From Flavobacterium undicola (GTDB lineage: Bacteria; Bacteroidota; Bacteroidia; Flavobacteriales; Flavobacteriaceae), in assembly GCF_009909155.2 (NCBI RefSeq), contig NZ_JAAAPM020000016.1:1-64000 (forward strand): a stretch of DNA of 64,000 nucleotides, read 5' to 3'. Positions within the stretch are counted from its first letter, which is position 1; each line of letters starts with the position of its first letter. A program made the position numbers and the translations under genes. The notes under the pieces were generated by a model, which was not told where the DNA came from, ran no database searches, and saw nothing but the letters and a program-made list of their open reading frames with translations. Below are positions 27,554 to 36,295 of this stretch, one piece after another.

Positions 27554-29065
27554 TCAATTATTCTTTGTAACCAACTCCATAATCACATTATACAACTCTT
27601 CTGATTCAAAAGGTTTAGAAATGTATCCATCAACCCCAACGGCCTTACAAGCCTCAGTAACAGAACCCGTTACCACAGCAGACAATGCAATAATGGGAAT
27701 ATTTTTTTTAGTATGATCTTTCAAACTTCGAATTGCCGATGTGGCTTCATAACCATTCATGACGGGCATCATCAAATCCATCAAAACCACATCAAAATCT
27801 TCTTGAATAACTGCATCAACAGCTAACTTTCCATTGGCTACTGCCACAGAGTCAAAATTAAATTTTGATAATATTTTTTGCACTAAGATCTGATTGATAC
27901 GATTATCCTCTGCTACTAATACTTTAACTTTTTTATTTACATCAATTACAGCATTACCCTTAGATTCTTTTTCAAGAAAAGATTTTGAAGCAGAAAAATA
28001 ATAATCATTTTTAGGAAAAGGGAGCGTTATAGTAAAACTAGTTCCAACACCTAATTCACTTTTTACTTGAATATCTCCATTCATTATATCGATAATCTTC
28101 TTAACAATGGTTAATCCTAATCCTGTTCCACCATATTTTCTAGAAGCATCATTATTAACTTGAACAAAAGGATTAAAAACACCTTGTAATTTATCTGATG
28201 GGATTCCTATTCCTGAATCTTTTACTACAATTTTAATGATATAAGATTCATCTTCTTCCTCTTGAAATTTAATCTTTAATCTAATTTTACCTTGAGCAGG
28301 CGTAAATTTGACTGCATTACTAATTAAATTAAAAAATATCTGAGAAATTCTAACTGAATCACCATTTAAAACCAAAGGCACCTTTTTATCAATTACAATC
28401 TTAAAATCAATATCGTTTTCTATTGCTTTAACCGAAAAAGTATCATGTATCAATCGTGTTAGCTGAACCAAATTAAAAGGCTTATTAGATAAGGTAACCT
28501 GTCCTGATTCAATTTTTGCTAAGTCTAAAATGTCATTAATAATCACAAGTAAAATATCTCCCGACATCTTAATGTATCCTAATTGTTTACTCTCCTCTGG
28601 ATCTAAAGAGGTACTATTTAATAACAAATCAGTAAAACCTAGAATCCCATTAAGCGGCGTACGAATTTCATGGCTCATATTTGACAAGAATTGATCTCTT
28701 GACAAGGCTAATTGCTCTGAACGTTCTTTCTCTTCAACTAATTTCTCATTAATAGCTTCTACTATTTTTTTAGAAACCATTACTGCTTTCAACTCTTCTA
28801 TATAAGTATTGAAACCCATACAAAAAACATCCAACTCATCATTGGCTTCTGAAATGGGCAAATAATTAAAAAAATCACCCGTAAAACAATTTGATATATG
28901 CTCAACAATAACTGCTGTTCTTTTCTTTTTAGACTCAATTTTTTTGGCTAAAAAAACTAATTCTTGGTAAACATCCTCTAAACTCTCTCCATGAGTTAGT
29001 TGTTCCTGAAACTCATCTTCGTTTATGGAACGTACTAAGGTTAATATTTCTTCTAGTTTAGACAT
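27554..29065 (-). CDS. Cytosolic hybrid histidine kinase with receiver domain
   Basis: 503 residues. No membrane segment. Order: N-terminal helical region (1-60), a HAMP-like stretch (about 60-95, DFFNYLPISEANDELDVFCMGF), a coiled coil (95-125), HisKA with phosphorylatable H132 (NMSHEIRTPLNG), HATPase_c (about 235-355, with GIGIPSDKL and GGTGLGLTIV), and a C-terminal receiver with phospho-accepting D430 (VLMDLMMPVMNG). Sensing must come from a partner or a soluble cue. Last gene in an operon with two STAS-like proteins and an oxoamine synthase fusion, 158 bases after the second STAS-like gene. No output regulator gene is nearby. Confidence 0.9.
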   Translation of the reverse strand: MSKLEEILTLVRSINEDEFQEQLTHGESLEDVYQELVFLAKKIESKKKRTAVIVEHISNCFTGDFFNYLPISEANDELDVFCMGFNTYIEELKAVMVSKKIVEAINEKLVEEKERSEQLALSRDQFLSNMSHEIRTPLNGILGFTDLLLNSTSLDPEESKQLGYIKMSGDILLVIINDILDLAKIESGQVTLSNKPFNLVQLTRLIHDTFSVKAIENDIDFKIVIDKKVPLVLNGDSVRISQIFFNLISNAVKFTPAQGKIRLKIKFQEEEDESYIIKIVVKDSGIGIPSDKLQGVFNPFVQVNNDASRKYGGTGLGLTIVKKIIDIMNGDIQVKSELGVGTSFTITLPFPKNDYYFSASKSFLEKESKGNAVIDVNKKVKVLVAEDNRINQILVQKILSKFNFDSVAVANGKLAVDAVIQEDFDVVLMDLMMPVMNGYEATSAIRSLKDHTKKNIPIIALSAVVTGSVTEACKAVGVDGYISKPFESEELYNVIMELVTKNN

Positions 29066-29223
29066 CTTGTAGGTTTATGTTCAACTTGGGTGTATTCTTA
29101 TTGGCAATTTTCGGTAAAAATAATCATAAAATAACTATTACTCTTACAAAAATGAAATTAATAAAAAACTTTTAAAAAATAGCATACTTAACAATATTAT
29201 TAAATTAAAAAATAATACTTTTT

Positions 29224-29619
29224 TTACAGCTTTGTGTTTTCGGTTTTAATTTCTAATAACCATTCCACTGCTTTTTCCTTATTTGCAAAAACTTGGAAAA
29301 GCACCTTAGGTTTATTTAATTTCAAATAGGTATTAAACATGAACTTTGTAATATGAGAATTCACCAATACCGCTACACCATTCAGATAATCCTGTCCATA
29401 ACGGTCGGCATAATCACGAACTTCTTTGGATACGCTTTTCAAATTTGTTATATCATATAACCAATATTGCATTTCTCCTCTAGAAATTTCTTCTCTTATC
29501 CTGATTAATTCTTTAATCTTTACAAGATCCAATTCAACCCCTTCTTGAAATCTTGAGATTAAAATCCCATTCTCAAACCAAAACTTTATATATTCATTTT
29601 TAACGGAATTTTCTTCCAT
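29224..29619 (-). CDS. Small STAS/SpoIIAA-like protein
   Basis: 131 residues. The pattern of a short beta pair (YIKFWFENGILIS), a helix, a central strand (QYWLYDIT), helix, strand (GVAVLVNSHI) and a final helix with AVEWLLEI matches the SpoIIAA-like/STAS fold found in small proteins of Bacteroidetes. The match is by eye. No serine-phosphorylation site of anti-sigma antagonists could be assigned. Paralog of the 129-residue protein encoded just upstream (similarity over the full length). Both lie between the synthase fusion and the histidine kinase, so a role as adaptor or ligand-binding partner of the kinase is an inference. Confidence 0.65.
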   Translation of the reverse strand: MEENSVKNEYIKFWFENGILISRFQEGVELDLVKIKELIRIREEISRGEMQYWLYDITNLKSVSKEVRDYADRYGQDYLNGVAVLVNSHITKFMFNTYLKLNKPKVLFQVFANKEKAVEWLLEIKTENTKL

Positions 29620-29689
29620 ATGTTGCCATTAAATGTTTTTTTAATCAATTAAATAAGTATAATTTCATTCATGCTAAATAATTCAGATT

Positions 29690-30079
29690 TTAAAACTGTC
29701 CGTTTTTTTTCTTTAATTCGTTTAACCAATGTATGGCTTCGCTTTTTTGGGTAAAACCTCTTAAGGGAACTGTGGGCTTTTTCAATACCATAAATGCATT
29801 AAGAATAAATTTCGCAATATGAGAATTGAGTACTGCCGCACATGCATATAAGCCTTCTTGCCCATTTTTATCGGCATAATCGCGTGCATCTTTTTCATAG
29901 GATTTAATTCCATTAAAATCATAACACCAATATTGCTTCTTCTCAGCTGATATCTGATGGCGCAAATCAATTATAGCTTTTATGTTTTCAATAGTACCCT
30001 CAGTTGTTTTTTTAAATTGAGAATGTAGAATATCATCTTCTATCCAAAATTTAATAAAATCATTTTCCACTTCTTTCAT
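29690..30079 (-). CDS. Small STAS/SpoIIAA-like protein, paralog
   Basis: 129 residues from the ATG at 30079 (MKEVENDFIKFW). A longer reading from a TTG at 30112 would add 11 residues lacking in the paralog and is rejected. Same fold pattern and shared landmarks as the neighbour: FIKFW, KKQYWCYDFNGIKS, ARDYADKNGQ, VLNSHIAKFILNAF and a C-terminal EAIHWLNEL. It starts 33 bases after the synthase fusion stop codon, so the two are cotranscribed. Function unknown. Confidence 0.65.
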   Translation of the reverse strand: MKEVENDFIKFWIEDDILHSQFKKTTEGTIENIKAIIDLRHQISAEKKQYWCYDFNGIKSYEKDARDYADKNGQEGLYACAAVLNSHIAKFILNAFMVLKKPTVPLRGFTQKSEAIHWLNELKKKNGQF

Positions 30080-30112
30080 ATTCAATGTTTTTTTATGTAT
30101 CTTATTATTCAA

Positions 30113-32533
30113 CTATATGTTTGAATGCGATTCAATTAATTCCAGGTTATAGGTTTCATCTACTTTTAGATAAGCCCATGTAGGAATTGTCAAAGCTAAA
30201 TATTTTTGCTTTTCAAAATCGGCTGTCAAGCCTAAATAAGTAACTTTTTTATTTAAATCGTTTCCTCTTTTCACCATTTGAAACATGGCTTGCTTATATA
30301 TTTGATGTGTATTAATATAATCGTAGTCTAATCCAACGATTAAAGGACAGTAGTGATCATTGCCAATATTCCCAAAGACAACAGCAACTACCTGATTATT
30401 TTCTTTTAGACTAATTTCAATAAATTCCCATTCTTTATATTTAGAAAGAACTTTAGCCATTTTTTCAGGATATTGAAAAAAGTTGAAAGAGTAATTAGCA
30501 TTTTTAACGTTTGCGAATAAATTAAAATACTGAGTTGCTTCCTCATCTGTGATTTGATTTTTAATTTTTATATCAAATTTATCCAGATGTCTGATAGCAT
30601 ATTGCTTAATGTTATCTCGTTTTTTACTCGATTTTATTAATGCCATTAAATCATTGGTAGTTTCCCACTTAGGATTCTTGATAATATTAGTGTTTGGCAT
30701 TCGCATTTTAGCATAGCCTTCCTCTTCTATGATTTGATTTAAAACATTACCCTCTTCAAAATCTCTAAAAATAACTGCTGTTGCATCAATGTCTTTTTTT
30801 ACTTTCGAAACAAAATCAAATAAATGATTCACTGAATTCCTCCATTCAGGGTGTTCAACGTCCAGATAAATAAAATCACCCTCACAAAATAAAGAACCCA
30901 TTGCTAATGTTTTTGAACATAAATAATAAGGATCACTCTTGCGCACTTCTTCTATTTGTTTTGACACATTTTCTTGTGCCACCATATCGTCTTTATAAAT
31001 AGCACCCGTAAAAAACGTAGACAACACTAATTTTCCTTCCTTGTCTTTAACTATGATGTAATGGAAACTCCAATTCTCTTCAGGTTTCTCATTATTTGAA
31101 AAAATTTCTTCCATAGCCTGCATTCCTGAATGGGTGATGTTTCCTCTATCTTTAAACATCGAATTCCAATCCTCAGCATTTATGTCATGTATCGTTGTAT
31201 ATTCTTCGACAAATAAGCTCGAATTATTTGTTGGCTCAACCAATATATTTATATTCTTTTCATTTTTCTGTAAATGAAACCCAAACTCTTTGTAAACCCT
31301 TTCAACACTATCCCCTTCTTCTTCAATAGCCTTGGGTAAATGATACGCCATTGCATCGGTTAATAAATCAATATCAGCCTTTGTGTTGTGTCGAGTCAAT
31401 GTAAATCGCAAACCCGATTTATCATTAGGAACCACTGGAAACATAGCTGTGTTTACATAGATTCCTTCTTCTAAAATACGATGAACAAAATTCCGTGTTA
31501 CTTTATTTAAACCACTTCCAATAAAATAAATAGGAGAATCAGGCGATGAAATATTCGTGAGATTTTTTTCTTTCAATCTCATATTCATGTAATTCATCAA
31601 TTCTTTTAATTCCGATTGATACGTATAAATATCGTCAGAAAGATGAATTTTTGCAGAAGCGATTGCTGCTCCAACATTTGCAGGAGATAATGGATGAGAA
31701 TAACTTAATGGTCCGCCAAAAACATCTGTTCTTCGATACATTTCAGGATCCGAAAAAATGGCTGTTCCCCCAACACAGCCAAAACCTTTGGCAAGTGTTG
31801 AGATTATAACAATACGTTCACTAACTCCCAATCGATTGTAGATATACCCTGCTCCATTTTTTCCATCCCAGCCCATTCCATGTGCATCATCAAAATACAA
31901 ATGCAGTTTCGGGTATTTATCAAGCAAGTTCTTTAAAATAGTGGTATCCGGTAAATCGCCATGCATCGAATAAACACCATCCGCCATATACCAAATGCGG
32001 TTGTATTTATTGTAGTTTTCACGAATCATTTCCTCTAACATTTCATAATTAGAATGCCTGACCATTTTTACTTCTGTTCCTTGTAATTTGGTGTTTTTAC
32101 ATGGAAATTGTACGCTAAAATGCACTTGTTGATCCAGTATTATTAAATCATCCGATTTAATAATAGTAGCAATAACAGAAATATGCGCATTTGAAGTTGA
32201 AGTATAGCAGATAACTTTATTGCCATCAAATATTTGAGACATTAATTCCTCTAACTCCTGAATGTAAGTGGGACGGATGTATGCCCTGGACATAGATAAT
32301 TGCGTACCGAATTTCTTTGTCAATTCCATTGAATTGGCTATTAAATCAGGATGCATTTCCAAACCCAAATAGCCACAGGTTCCAAAATTTATTAAATCTC
32401 TGCCTTTAATAGTAAATTTTTCACCATTAAAACTTTGTTCTTCAGAATTGATATGCATGATTCCTTTTTCTTTCGCAGAGGTCCATACATTATCAACAAC
32501 GTCTAAGTAATTATTATGATTTATTTTTGCCAA
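30113..32533 (-). CDS. Alpha-oxoamine synthase-like PLP enzyme fused to acyltransferase-like domain
   Basis: 806 residues. Residues 1-410 are a fold-type I PLP enzyme of the alpha-oxoamine synthase group (relatives: glycine C-acetyltransferase, BioF, serine palmitoyltransferase, CqsA). Seen: NFGTCGYLGL, the PLP lysine K249 in STLAKGFGCVGG, and YFDDAHGMGW with the PLP-contacting aspartate and histidine. Residues about 430-806 look like one or two GNAT/FemAB-type acyltransferase modules (NYSFNFFQYPEKM, VAVVFGNIG). It would condense an amino acid with an acyl-CoA and perhaps N-acylate the product; substrates are unknown. The start is TTG at 32533 because no ATG precedes residue 26. First gene of the four-gene operon ending with the hybrid kinase. 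Confidence 0.8.
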   Translation of the reverse strand: MAKINHNNYLDVVDNVWTSAKEKGIMHINSEEQSFNGEKFTIKGRDLINFGTCGYLGLEMHPDLIANSMELTKKFGTQLSMSRAYIRPTYIQELEELMSQIFDGNKVICYTSTSNAHISVIATIIKSDDLIILDQQVHFSVQFPCKNTKLQGTEVKMVRHSNYEMLEEMIRENYNKYNRIWYMADGVYSMHGDLPDTTILKNLLDKYPKLHLYFDDAHGMGWDGKNGAGYIYNRLGVSERIVIISTLAKGFGCVGGTAIFSDPEMYRRTDVFGGPLSYSHPLSPANVGAAIASAKIHLSDDIYTYQSELKELMNYMNMRLKEKNLTNISSPDSPIYFIGSGLNKVTRNFVHRILEEGIYVNTAMFPVVPNDKSGLRFTLTRHNTKADIDLLTDAMAYHLPKAIEEEGDSVERVYKEFGFHLQKNEKNINILVEPTNNSSLFVEEYTTIHDINAEDWNSMFKDRGNITHSGMQAMEEIFSNNEKPEENWSFHYIIVKDKEGKLVLSTFFTGAIYKDDMVAQENVSKQIEEVRKSDPYYLCSKTLAMGSLFCEGDFIYLDVEHPEWRNSVNHLFDFVSKVKKDIDATAVIFRDFEEGNVLNQIIEEEGYAKMRMPNTNIIKNPKWETTNDLMALIKSSKKRDNIKQYAIRHLDKFDIKIKNQITDEEATQYFNLFANVKNANYSFNFFQYPEKMAKVLSKYKEWEFIEISLKENNQVVAVVFGNIGNDHYCPLIVGLDYDYINTHQIYKQAMFQMVKRGNDLNKKVTYLGLTADFEKQKYLALTIPTWAYLKVDETYNLELIESHSNI

Positions 32534-32589
32534 AATTCGGAGTTTGTTAAGTTATCAAAACTTGTAGGAATCATTAATGTGATTATCCT

Positions 32590-32597
32590 CAAATTTA
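32590..32597 (-). promoter_or_regulatory. -7 element of the oxoamine synthase operon
   Basis: TAAATTTG on the minus strand, about 57 bases before the TTG start at 32533. The nearest TTG is 27 bases further upstream, too far for the consensus, so this is a weak call. Confidence 0.35.
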
Positions 32598-32666
32598 GAA
32601 AATAAAACAGAATAAAAAAATCGACAACAATATATGTTCTAAGAAATAAATAACATCACAAAAAAA

Positions 32667-33119
32667 CTATTCTTTGCTTTTGCTATCGATTACTATGGTC
32701 ACAGGTCCATCATTAAGCAAACTTACTTTCATATCGGCACCAAATTCACCGGTTTGAACTTTTTTACCAATTTCTGATTCCAATTTTCGAACAAAATTTT
32801 CATAAAGGGGAATGGCGATTTCAGGCTTGGACGCTTTTATGTATGAAGGTCTGTTTCCTTTTTTAGTGCCAGCATGAAGTGTAAACTGACTTACCACAAT
32901 AATATCTCCATCAACATCTTGGACTGATAAGTTCATCACATTATTTTCATCACCAAAAATGCGAATTTTAGCAGTTTTAGATACTAACCAATCAATATCT
33001 TCTTGTGTATCGGCATCTTCAATACCTACAAGAACCAACAAACCTTTTTCTATTGAAGCTACTATTTCATTTTCGATAGTAACAGAAGCTTCAGTAACTC
33101 TTTGAATTACAACTCTCAT
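32667..33119 (-). CDS. dtd: D-aminoacyl-tRNA deacylase
   Basis: 150 residues, the family length. Removes D-amino acids (and glycine) wrongly attached to tRNA. Both signature motifs are intact: SQFTLHAGTKKGNRPS (residues 77-92) and NDGPVTI with G138-PVT. The start codon overlaps the rsgA stop (ATGA at 33116-33119), so the two are translationally coupled. Confidence 0.96.
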   Translation of the reverse strand: MRVVIQRVTEASVTIENEIVASIEKGLLVLVGIEDADTQEDIDWLVSKTAKIRIFGDENNVMNLSVQDVDGDIIVVSQFTLHAGTKKGNRPSYIKASKPEIAIPLYENFVRKLESEIGKKVQTGEFGADMKVSLLNDGPVTIVIDSKSKE

Positions 33120-34096
33120 TGACCTCTCAATTCATCACTTTGTTTTCGATCGTCATCGTAAATATCGGTACGATAATGCTCGTCATCTCCTTCCAATATT
33201 TTCAAATAGCTGTTGTATCGAGACCAAGCTATTTCATCATTTTCCAAAGCGGTTTTTACAGCACATTTAGGCTCTTCTTTATGCAGACAGTTATTGAATT
33301 TACACTGATCTTTTAATTTAAAAAATTCAGGAAAGTAACTACTAATCTCTTCTTTTTGCATATCTACAATTCCAAAACCTTTGATACCTGGAGTATCAAT
33401 TATTCGGGCACCAAAAGACAAATCATACATTTCAGCAAAAGTAGTGGTATGCTGTCCTTGTTTACTTGCTTCGGAAATTTGTTTTGTTTTAAGATCTAAG
33501 GTTGGCTCTAATGCATTAACCAACGTAGATTTCCCTACTCCGGAATGCCCAGAAAACATACTTACCTTATCAATCATTAATTCTCTTAATTCTTCAACTC
33601 CTTTCTTTTCAGTTGAAGAAACACGAAGACATTTATACCCAATGTTTTGATACACATGTTGCATATACAACTGTTCATCAAGAGTAGCTTCATTAAAAGT
33701 GTCTATTTTATTAAAAACTAAAACGGTTTCAATTCCGTATGCCTCGGCAGTAACTAAAAATCGGTCAATAAAATTAAAAGTGGTTGGCGGATTGTTTACT
33801 GTGATTAACAAAAAGACACAGTCAATATTAGCAGCGATAATGTGCATTTGATGTGATAAATTCACTGATTTTCGAACAATATAATTCTTCCTTTCGTGAA
33901 TTGTATTAATCACCCCAGTAACCGTATCAGATGACTCTTCTAATTCAAAATCCACATGATCGCCCACAGCTATAGGATTGGTACTTTTAATACCTTTCAT
34001 CCTAAACTTTCCTTTTATTCTGCAGTCCACAAAATTCCCTTCGTCGGATTTTACCGTGTACCAGCTTCCTGTTGATTTATAAACGATTCCTGTCAT
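33116..34096 (-). CDS. rsgA: Ribosome small subunit-dependent GTPase A
   Basis: 326 residues. A circularly permuted GTPase that checks maturation of the 30S subunit. Order: OB-fold N-terminus (about 1-75), G4 NKID (129-132), G1 GHSGVGKST (183-191), G3 DTPG (234-237), and a zinc knuckle with C265, C270, H272 and C278. In an operon with dtd. Its promoter places the predicted transcript start at or one base before the ATG, so the mRNA may be leaderless. Confidence 0.96.
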   Translation of the reverse strand: MTGIVYKSTGSWYTVKSDEGNFVDCRIKGKFRMKGIKSTNPIAVGDHVDFELEESSDTVTGVINTIHERKNYIVRKSVNLSHQMHIIAANIDCVFLLITVNNPPTTFNFIDRFLVTAEAYGIETVLVFNKIDTFNEATLDEQLYMQHVYQNIGYKCLRVSSTEKKGVEELRELMIDKVSMFSGHSGVGKSTLVNALEPTLDLKTKQISEASKQGQHTTTFAEMYDLSFGARIIDTPGIKGFGIVDMQKEEISSYFPEFFKLKDQCKFNNCLHKEEPKCAVKTALENDEIAWSRYNSYLKILEGDDEHYRTDIYDDDRKQSDELRGQ

Positions 34097-34100
34097 AGGG

Positions 34101-34128
34101 CAAAGATAAAATTTTGTTTCAAGTTCAA
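34101..34128 (-). promoter_or_regulatory. rsgA promoter abutting the start codon
   Basis: Minus-strand TATCTTTG at 34101-34108 with TTG at 34126-34128, spacing 17. The -7 box ends four bases before the rsgA ATG (34094-34096). Confidence 0.65.
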
Positions 34129-34170
34129 AGTGTAAAGTTTAAGGTTTTTGCTATCTGCTTTAAATAAAAA

Positions 34171-34203
34171 AATCCCTCCAACTTTTATTAAGTCAAAGGG
34201 ATT
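34171..34203 (-). terminator. Terminator of the aromatic amino acid operon
   Basis: On the minus strand AATCCCT pairs with AGGGATT, extended by an inner pairing of GACTT with AAGTT, and is followed by seven T. It lies 22 bases past the DAHP synthase stop codon. Confidence 0.85.
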
Positions 34204-34225
34204 CTTACTATTTAAAAAAAGTCAA

Positions 34226-35308
34226 TTATCCGTTGATAATTTTCTCTTGGTGCTCAATACTTTCCTGGTGAATAGATTTGAATAATTTAGTGATAAATTC
34301 TTCAGACAATCCTTTTTTACCACCTTCAGCAACCATTTTCTCTTGGATTTCATTCCAACGGTTGTGTTGCAAAACAGCTACATTATTTTCTTTTTTCACT
34401 TGACCAATTTCGTCAGCTACTTTCATTCTTTTTCCTAAAAGCTCTAATAAATTAGCATCTAAAACATCGATGTTAGCTCTTAATTTAGACATTTTGTTTT
34501 CAAAATCAGGAGTATCTCCGCTAACTTTTCTAATTTTCAAGTCTTTCAAGATTTGCTTCAACGCATCTGGAGTAACTTGTTGAGCAGCATCAGACCATGC
34601 ATTATCCGGGTCAATATGCGTTTCGATAATCATACCATCATAGTTCAAATCTAAAGCCTCTTGAGTTACTTCAAGAATCATGTTACGATTTCCTGTAATG
34701 TGAGATGGATCGATGATTAATGGTAAATCAGGGAATTTATTTTGCAATTCGATAGCAATTTGCCATTCTGGAATGTTTCTGTATTTAGTTTTCTCATAAG
34801 TAGAGAAACCTCTGTGAATTACTCCTAAATTTTTGATACCAGCCATGTGTAAACGCTCCACACCACCTAACCATAAAGCCATATCTGGATTTACCGGGTT
34901 TTTAACCAAAACAATTTTATCAGTTCCAGCCAATGTATCAGCAATTTCCTGAACTGCAAATGGATTAGCTGTTGTACGAGCTCCAACCCATAATACATCG
35001 ATATCATATTCTAAAGCTAATTTACAGTGAGCAGCAGTAGCAACCTCAGTTCCCATCAACAATCCTGTTTCTTCTTTAGCTTTTTTCAACCATTTTAATC
35101 CTATTTCTCCAATACCTTCAAATCCTCCCGGACGAGTTCTTGGTTTCCAAATTCCTGCTCTAAATACGCTTACATCAGAATTTTTTAATTCGTGAGCAAT
35201 TTTCAATACTTGCTCTTCAGTTTCAGCACTACAAGGTCCTGCTATCACAAATGGATGATTTAATTTGAAAGCATCCAACCAATTTCTCATTTCTTTTGTG
35301 TTTTCCAT
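34226..35308 (-). CDS. Bifunctional DAHP synthase / chorismate mutase
   Basis: 360 residues. Residues 1-265 are a type I-beta 3-deoxy-7-phosphoheptulonate synthase (GPCSAE at 24-29, KPRTRPGGFEG, DPSHITGNR), the entry step of the shikimate pathway. Residues about 270-360 are an AroQ-type chorismate mutase (KLRANIDVLDANLLELLGKRM). The mutase sits at the C-terminus, an order common in Bacteroidetes. Last gene of the operon pheA-aminotransferase-tyrA-this gene, 56 bases after tyrA, so the operon's attenuator would control both ends of the pathway. Confidence 0.94.
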   Translation of the reverse strand: MENTKEMRNWLDAFKLNHPFVIAGPCSAETEEQVLKIAHELKNSDVSVFRAGIWKPRTRPGGFEGIGEIGLKWLKKAKEETGLLMGTEVATAAHCKLALEYDIDVLWVGARTTANPFAVQEIADTLAGTDKIVLVKNPVNPDMALWLGGVERLHMAGIKNLGVIHRGFSTYEKTKYRNIPEWQIAIELQNKFPDLPLIIDPSHITGNRNMILEVTQEALDLNYDGMIIETHIDPDNAWSDAAQQVTPDALKQILKDLKIRKVSGDTPDFENKMSKLRANIDVLDANLLELLGKRMKVADEIGQVKKENNVAVLQHNRWNEIQEKMVAEGGKKGLSEEFITKLFKSIHQESIEHQEKIING

Positions 35309-35364
35309 CTTTTATTAATTTATTTCTTTTAATTATGTGTTGTTATATTATTATTCTCTTTACT

Positions 35365-36285
35365 CTATTTTTTAACGCTTATTCCGTTTAATATCTCTCT
35401 AATTTTATTCACACTCGCCATCTCCTCATATATTGCATTATAATCATCCTGTGCCAATAAATCCCTGAACTGTGTCAAATTAGAAATATATTCTTCTAAT
35501 GATTCCAATACCTGAGCTTTATTTTGCTCGAAAATAGGCGTCCACATCGCTGGCGAACTCTTAGCTAAACGCACTGTACTTTCAAAACCAGAACCTGCCA
35601 TATCAAAAATATCCTGCTCGTCTTTTTCTTTATTAATCACTGTTTTCCCTAACATAAAGGAACTAATGTGCGATAAATGCGAAACATAAGCAATGTGTTT
35701 ATCATGCGATTTTGGATCCATATAACGAATACGCATTCCCATAGCTTTAAACACTTCTAATGCTTTTTCCTGTAATTTGAAAGCCGTTTTTTCTACTTCG
35801 CAAATGATGTTTGTTTTATCTCTAAACAAATCTCTCAACGCTGCCGAAGGTCCCGAAAATTCCGTTCCAGCAATAGGATGCGTTGCAATAAAATTTCTTC
35901 TTTTAGGATGATTAGCTACCGCTTTACAAATTGGGTTCTTAGTCGAACCTACTTCTAAAACAATGGCGTTTTCTCCAACTAAATCCAATACTTGAGGCAA
36001 TAAACTAATAGCAACATTTACAGGAACCGACACAATTACAAAATCTGCTTCATGCAAATCTTCCATAGTAGCCGCAACATCAATAACACCTAACTCTAAT
36101 GCTTGCTGCAAGTGCGTTTCGTTATTGTCTATTCCGTAAACAGTAACTTCCGGATAAAGTGCTTTGATGTCTAAAACCATCGAACCACCTATTAATCCTA
36201 TACCTATTACAAAAATCCTCTCCCCAGCCCTCTCCAAAGGAGAGGGAGCCGAAACTTGAGACGTATTACTATTACTTTTAGTCAT
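35365..36285 (-). CDS. tyrA: Prephenate dehydrogenase
   Basis: 306 residues. Oxidatively decarboxylates prephenate to 4-hydroxyphenylpyruvate for tyrosine. NAD-binding GIGLIGG at 28-34 and the conserved FIATHPIAGTEFSGP stretch are present. Residues 12-23 (VSAPSPLERAGER) are the translation of a palindromic repeat found elsewhere in the window between genes, so the normal N-terminus begins at about residue 24 (IFVIGIG). Ten bases from the aminotransferase upstream. Product assignment is firm; the extra 23 residues are an acquired extension. Confidence 0.93.
   Translation of the reverse strand: MTKSNSNTSQVSAPSPLERAGERIFVIGIGLIGGSMVLDIKALYPEVTVYGIDNNETHLQQALELGVIDVAATMEDLHEADFVIVSVPVNVAISLLPQVLDLVGENAIVLEVGSTKNPICKAVANHPKRRNFIATHPIAGTEFSGPSAALRDLFRDKTNIICEVEKTAFKLQEKALEVFKAMGMRIRYMDPKSHDKHIAYVSHLSHISSFMLGKTVINKEKDEQDIFDMAGSGFESTVRLAKSSPAMWTPIFEQNKAQVLESLEEYISNLTQFRDLLAQDDYNAIYEEMASVNKIREILNGISVKK
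36215..36250 (+). repeat. GC palindrome element, copy inside tyrA
   Basis: Forward copy: ATCCTCTCCCCAGCCC then stem CTCTCC-AAA-GGAGAG. It lies in frame in the tyrA N-terminus. Confidence 0.8.
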
Positions 36286-36295
36286 AATTATTCTG

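Noticed and set aside
30113..32533. Naming the oxoamine synthase as CqsA or serine palmitoyltransferase
   Set aside because: It shares only superfamily motifs, has a C-terminal acyltransferase region, and its substrates cannot be read from sequence.
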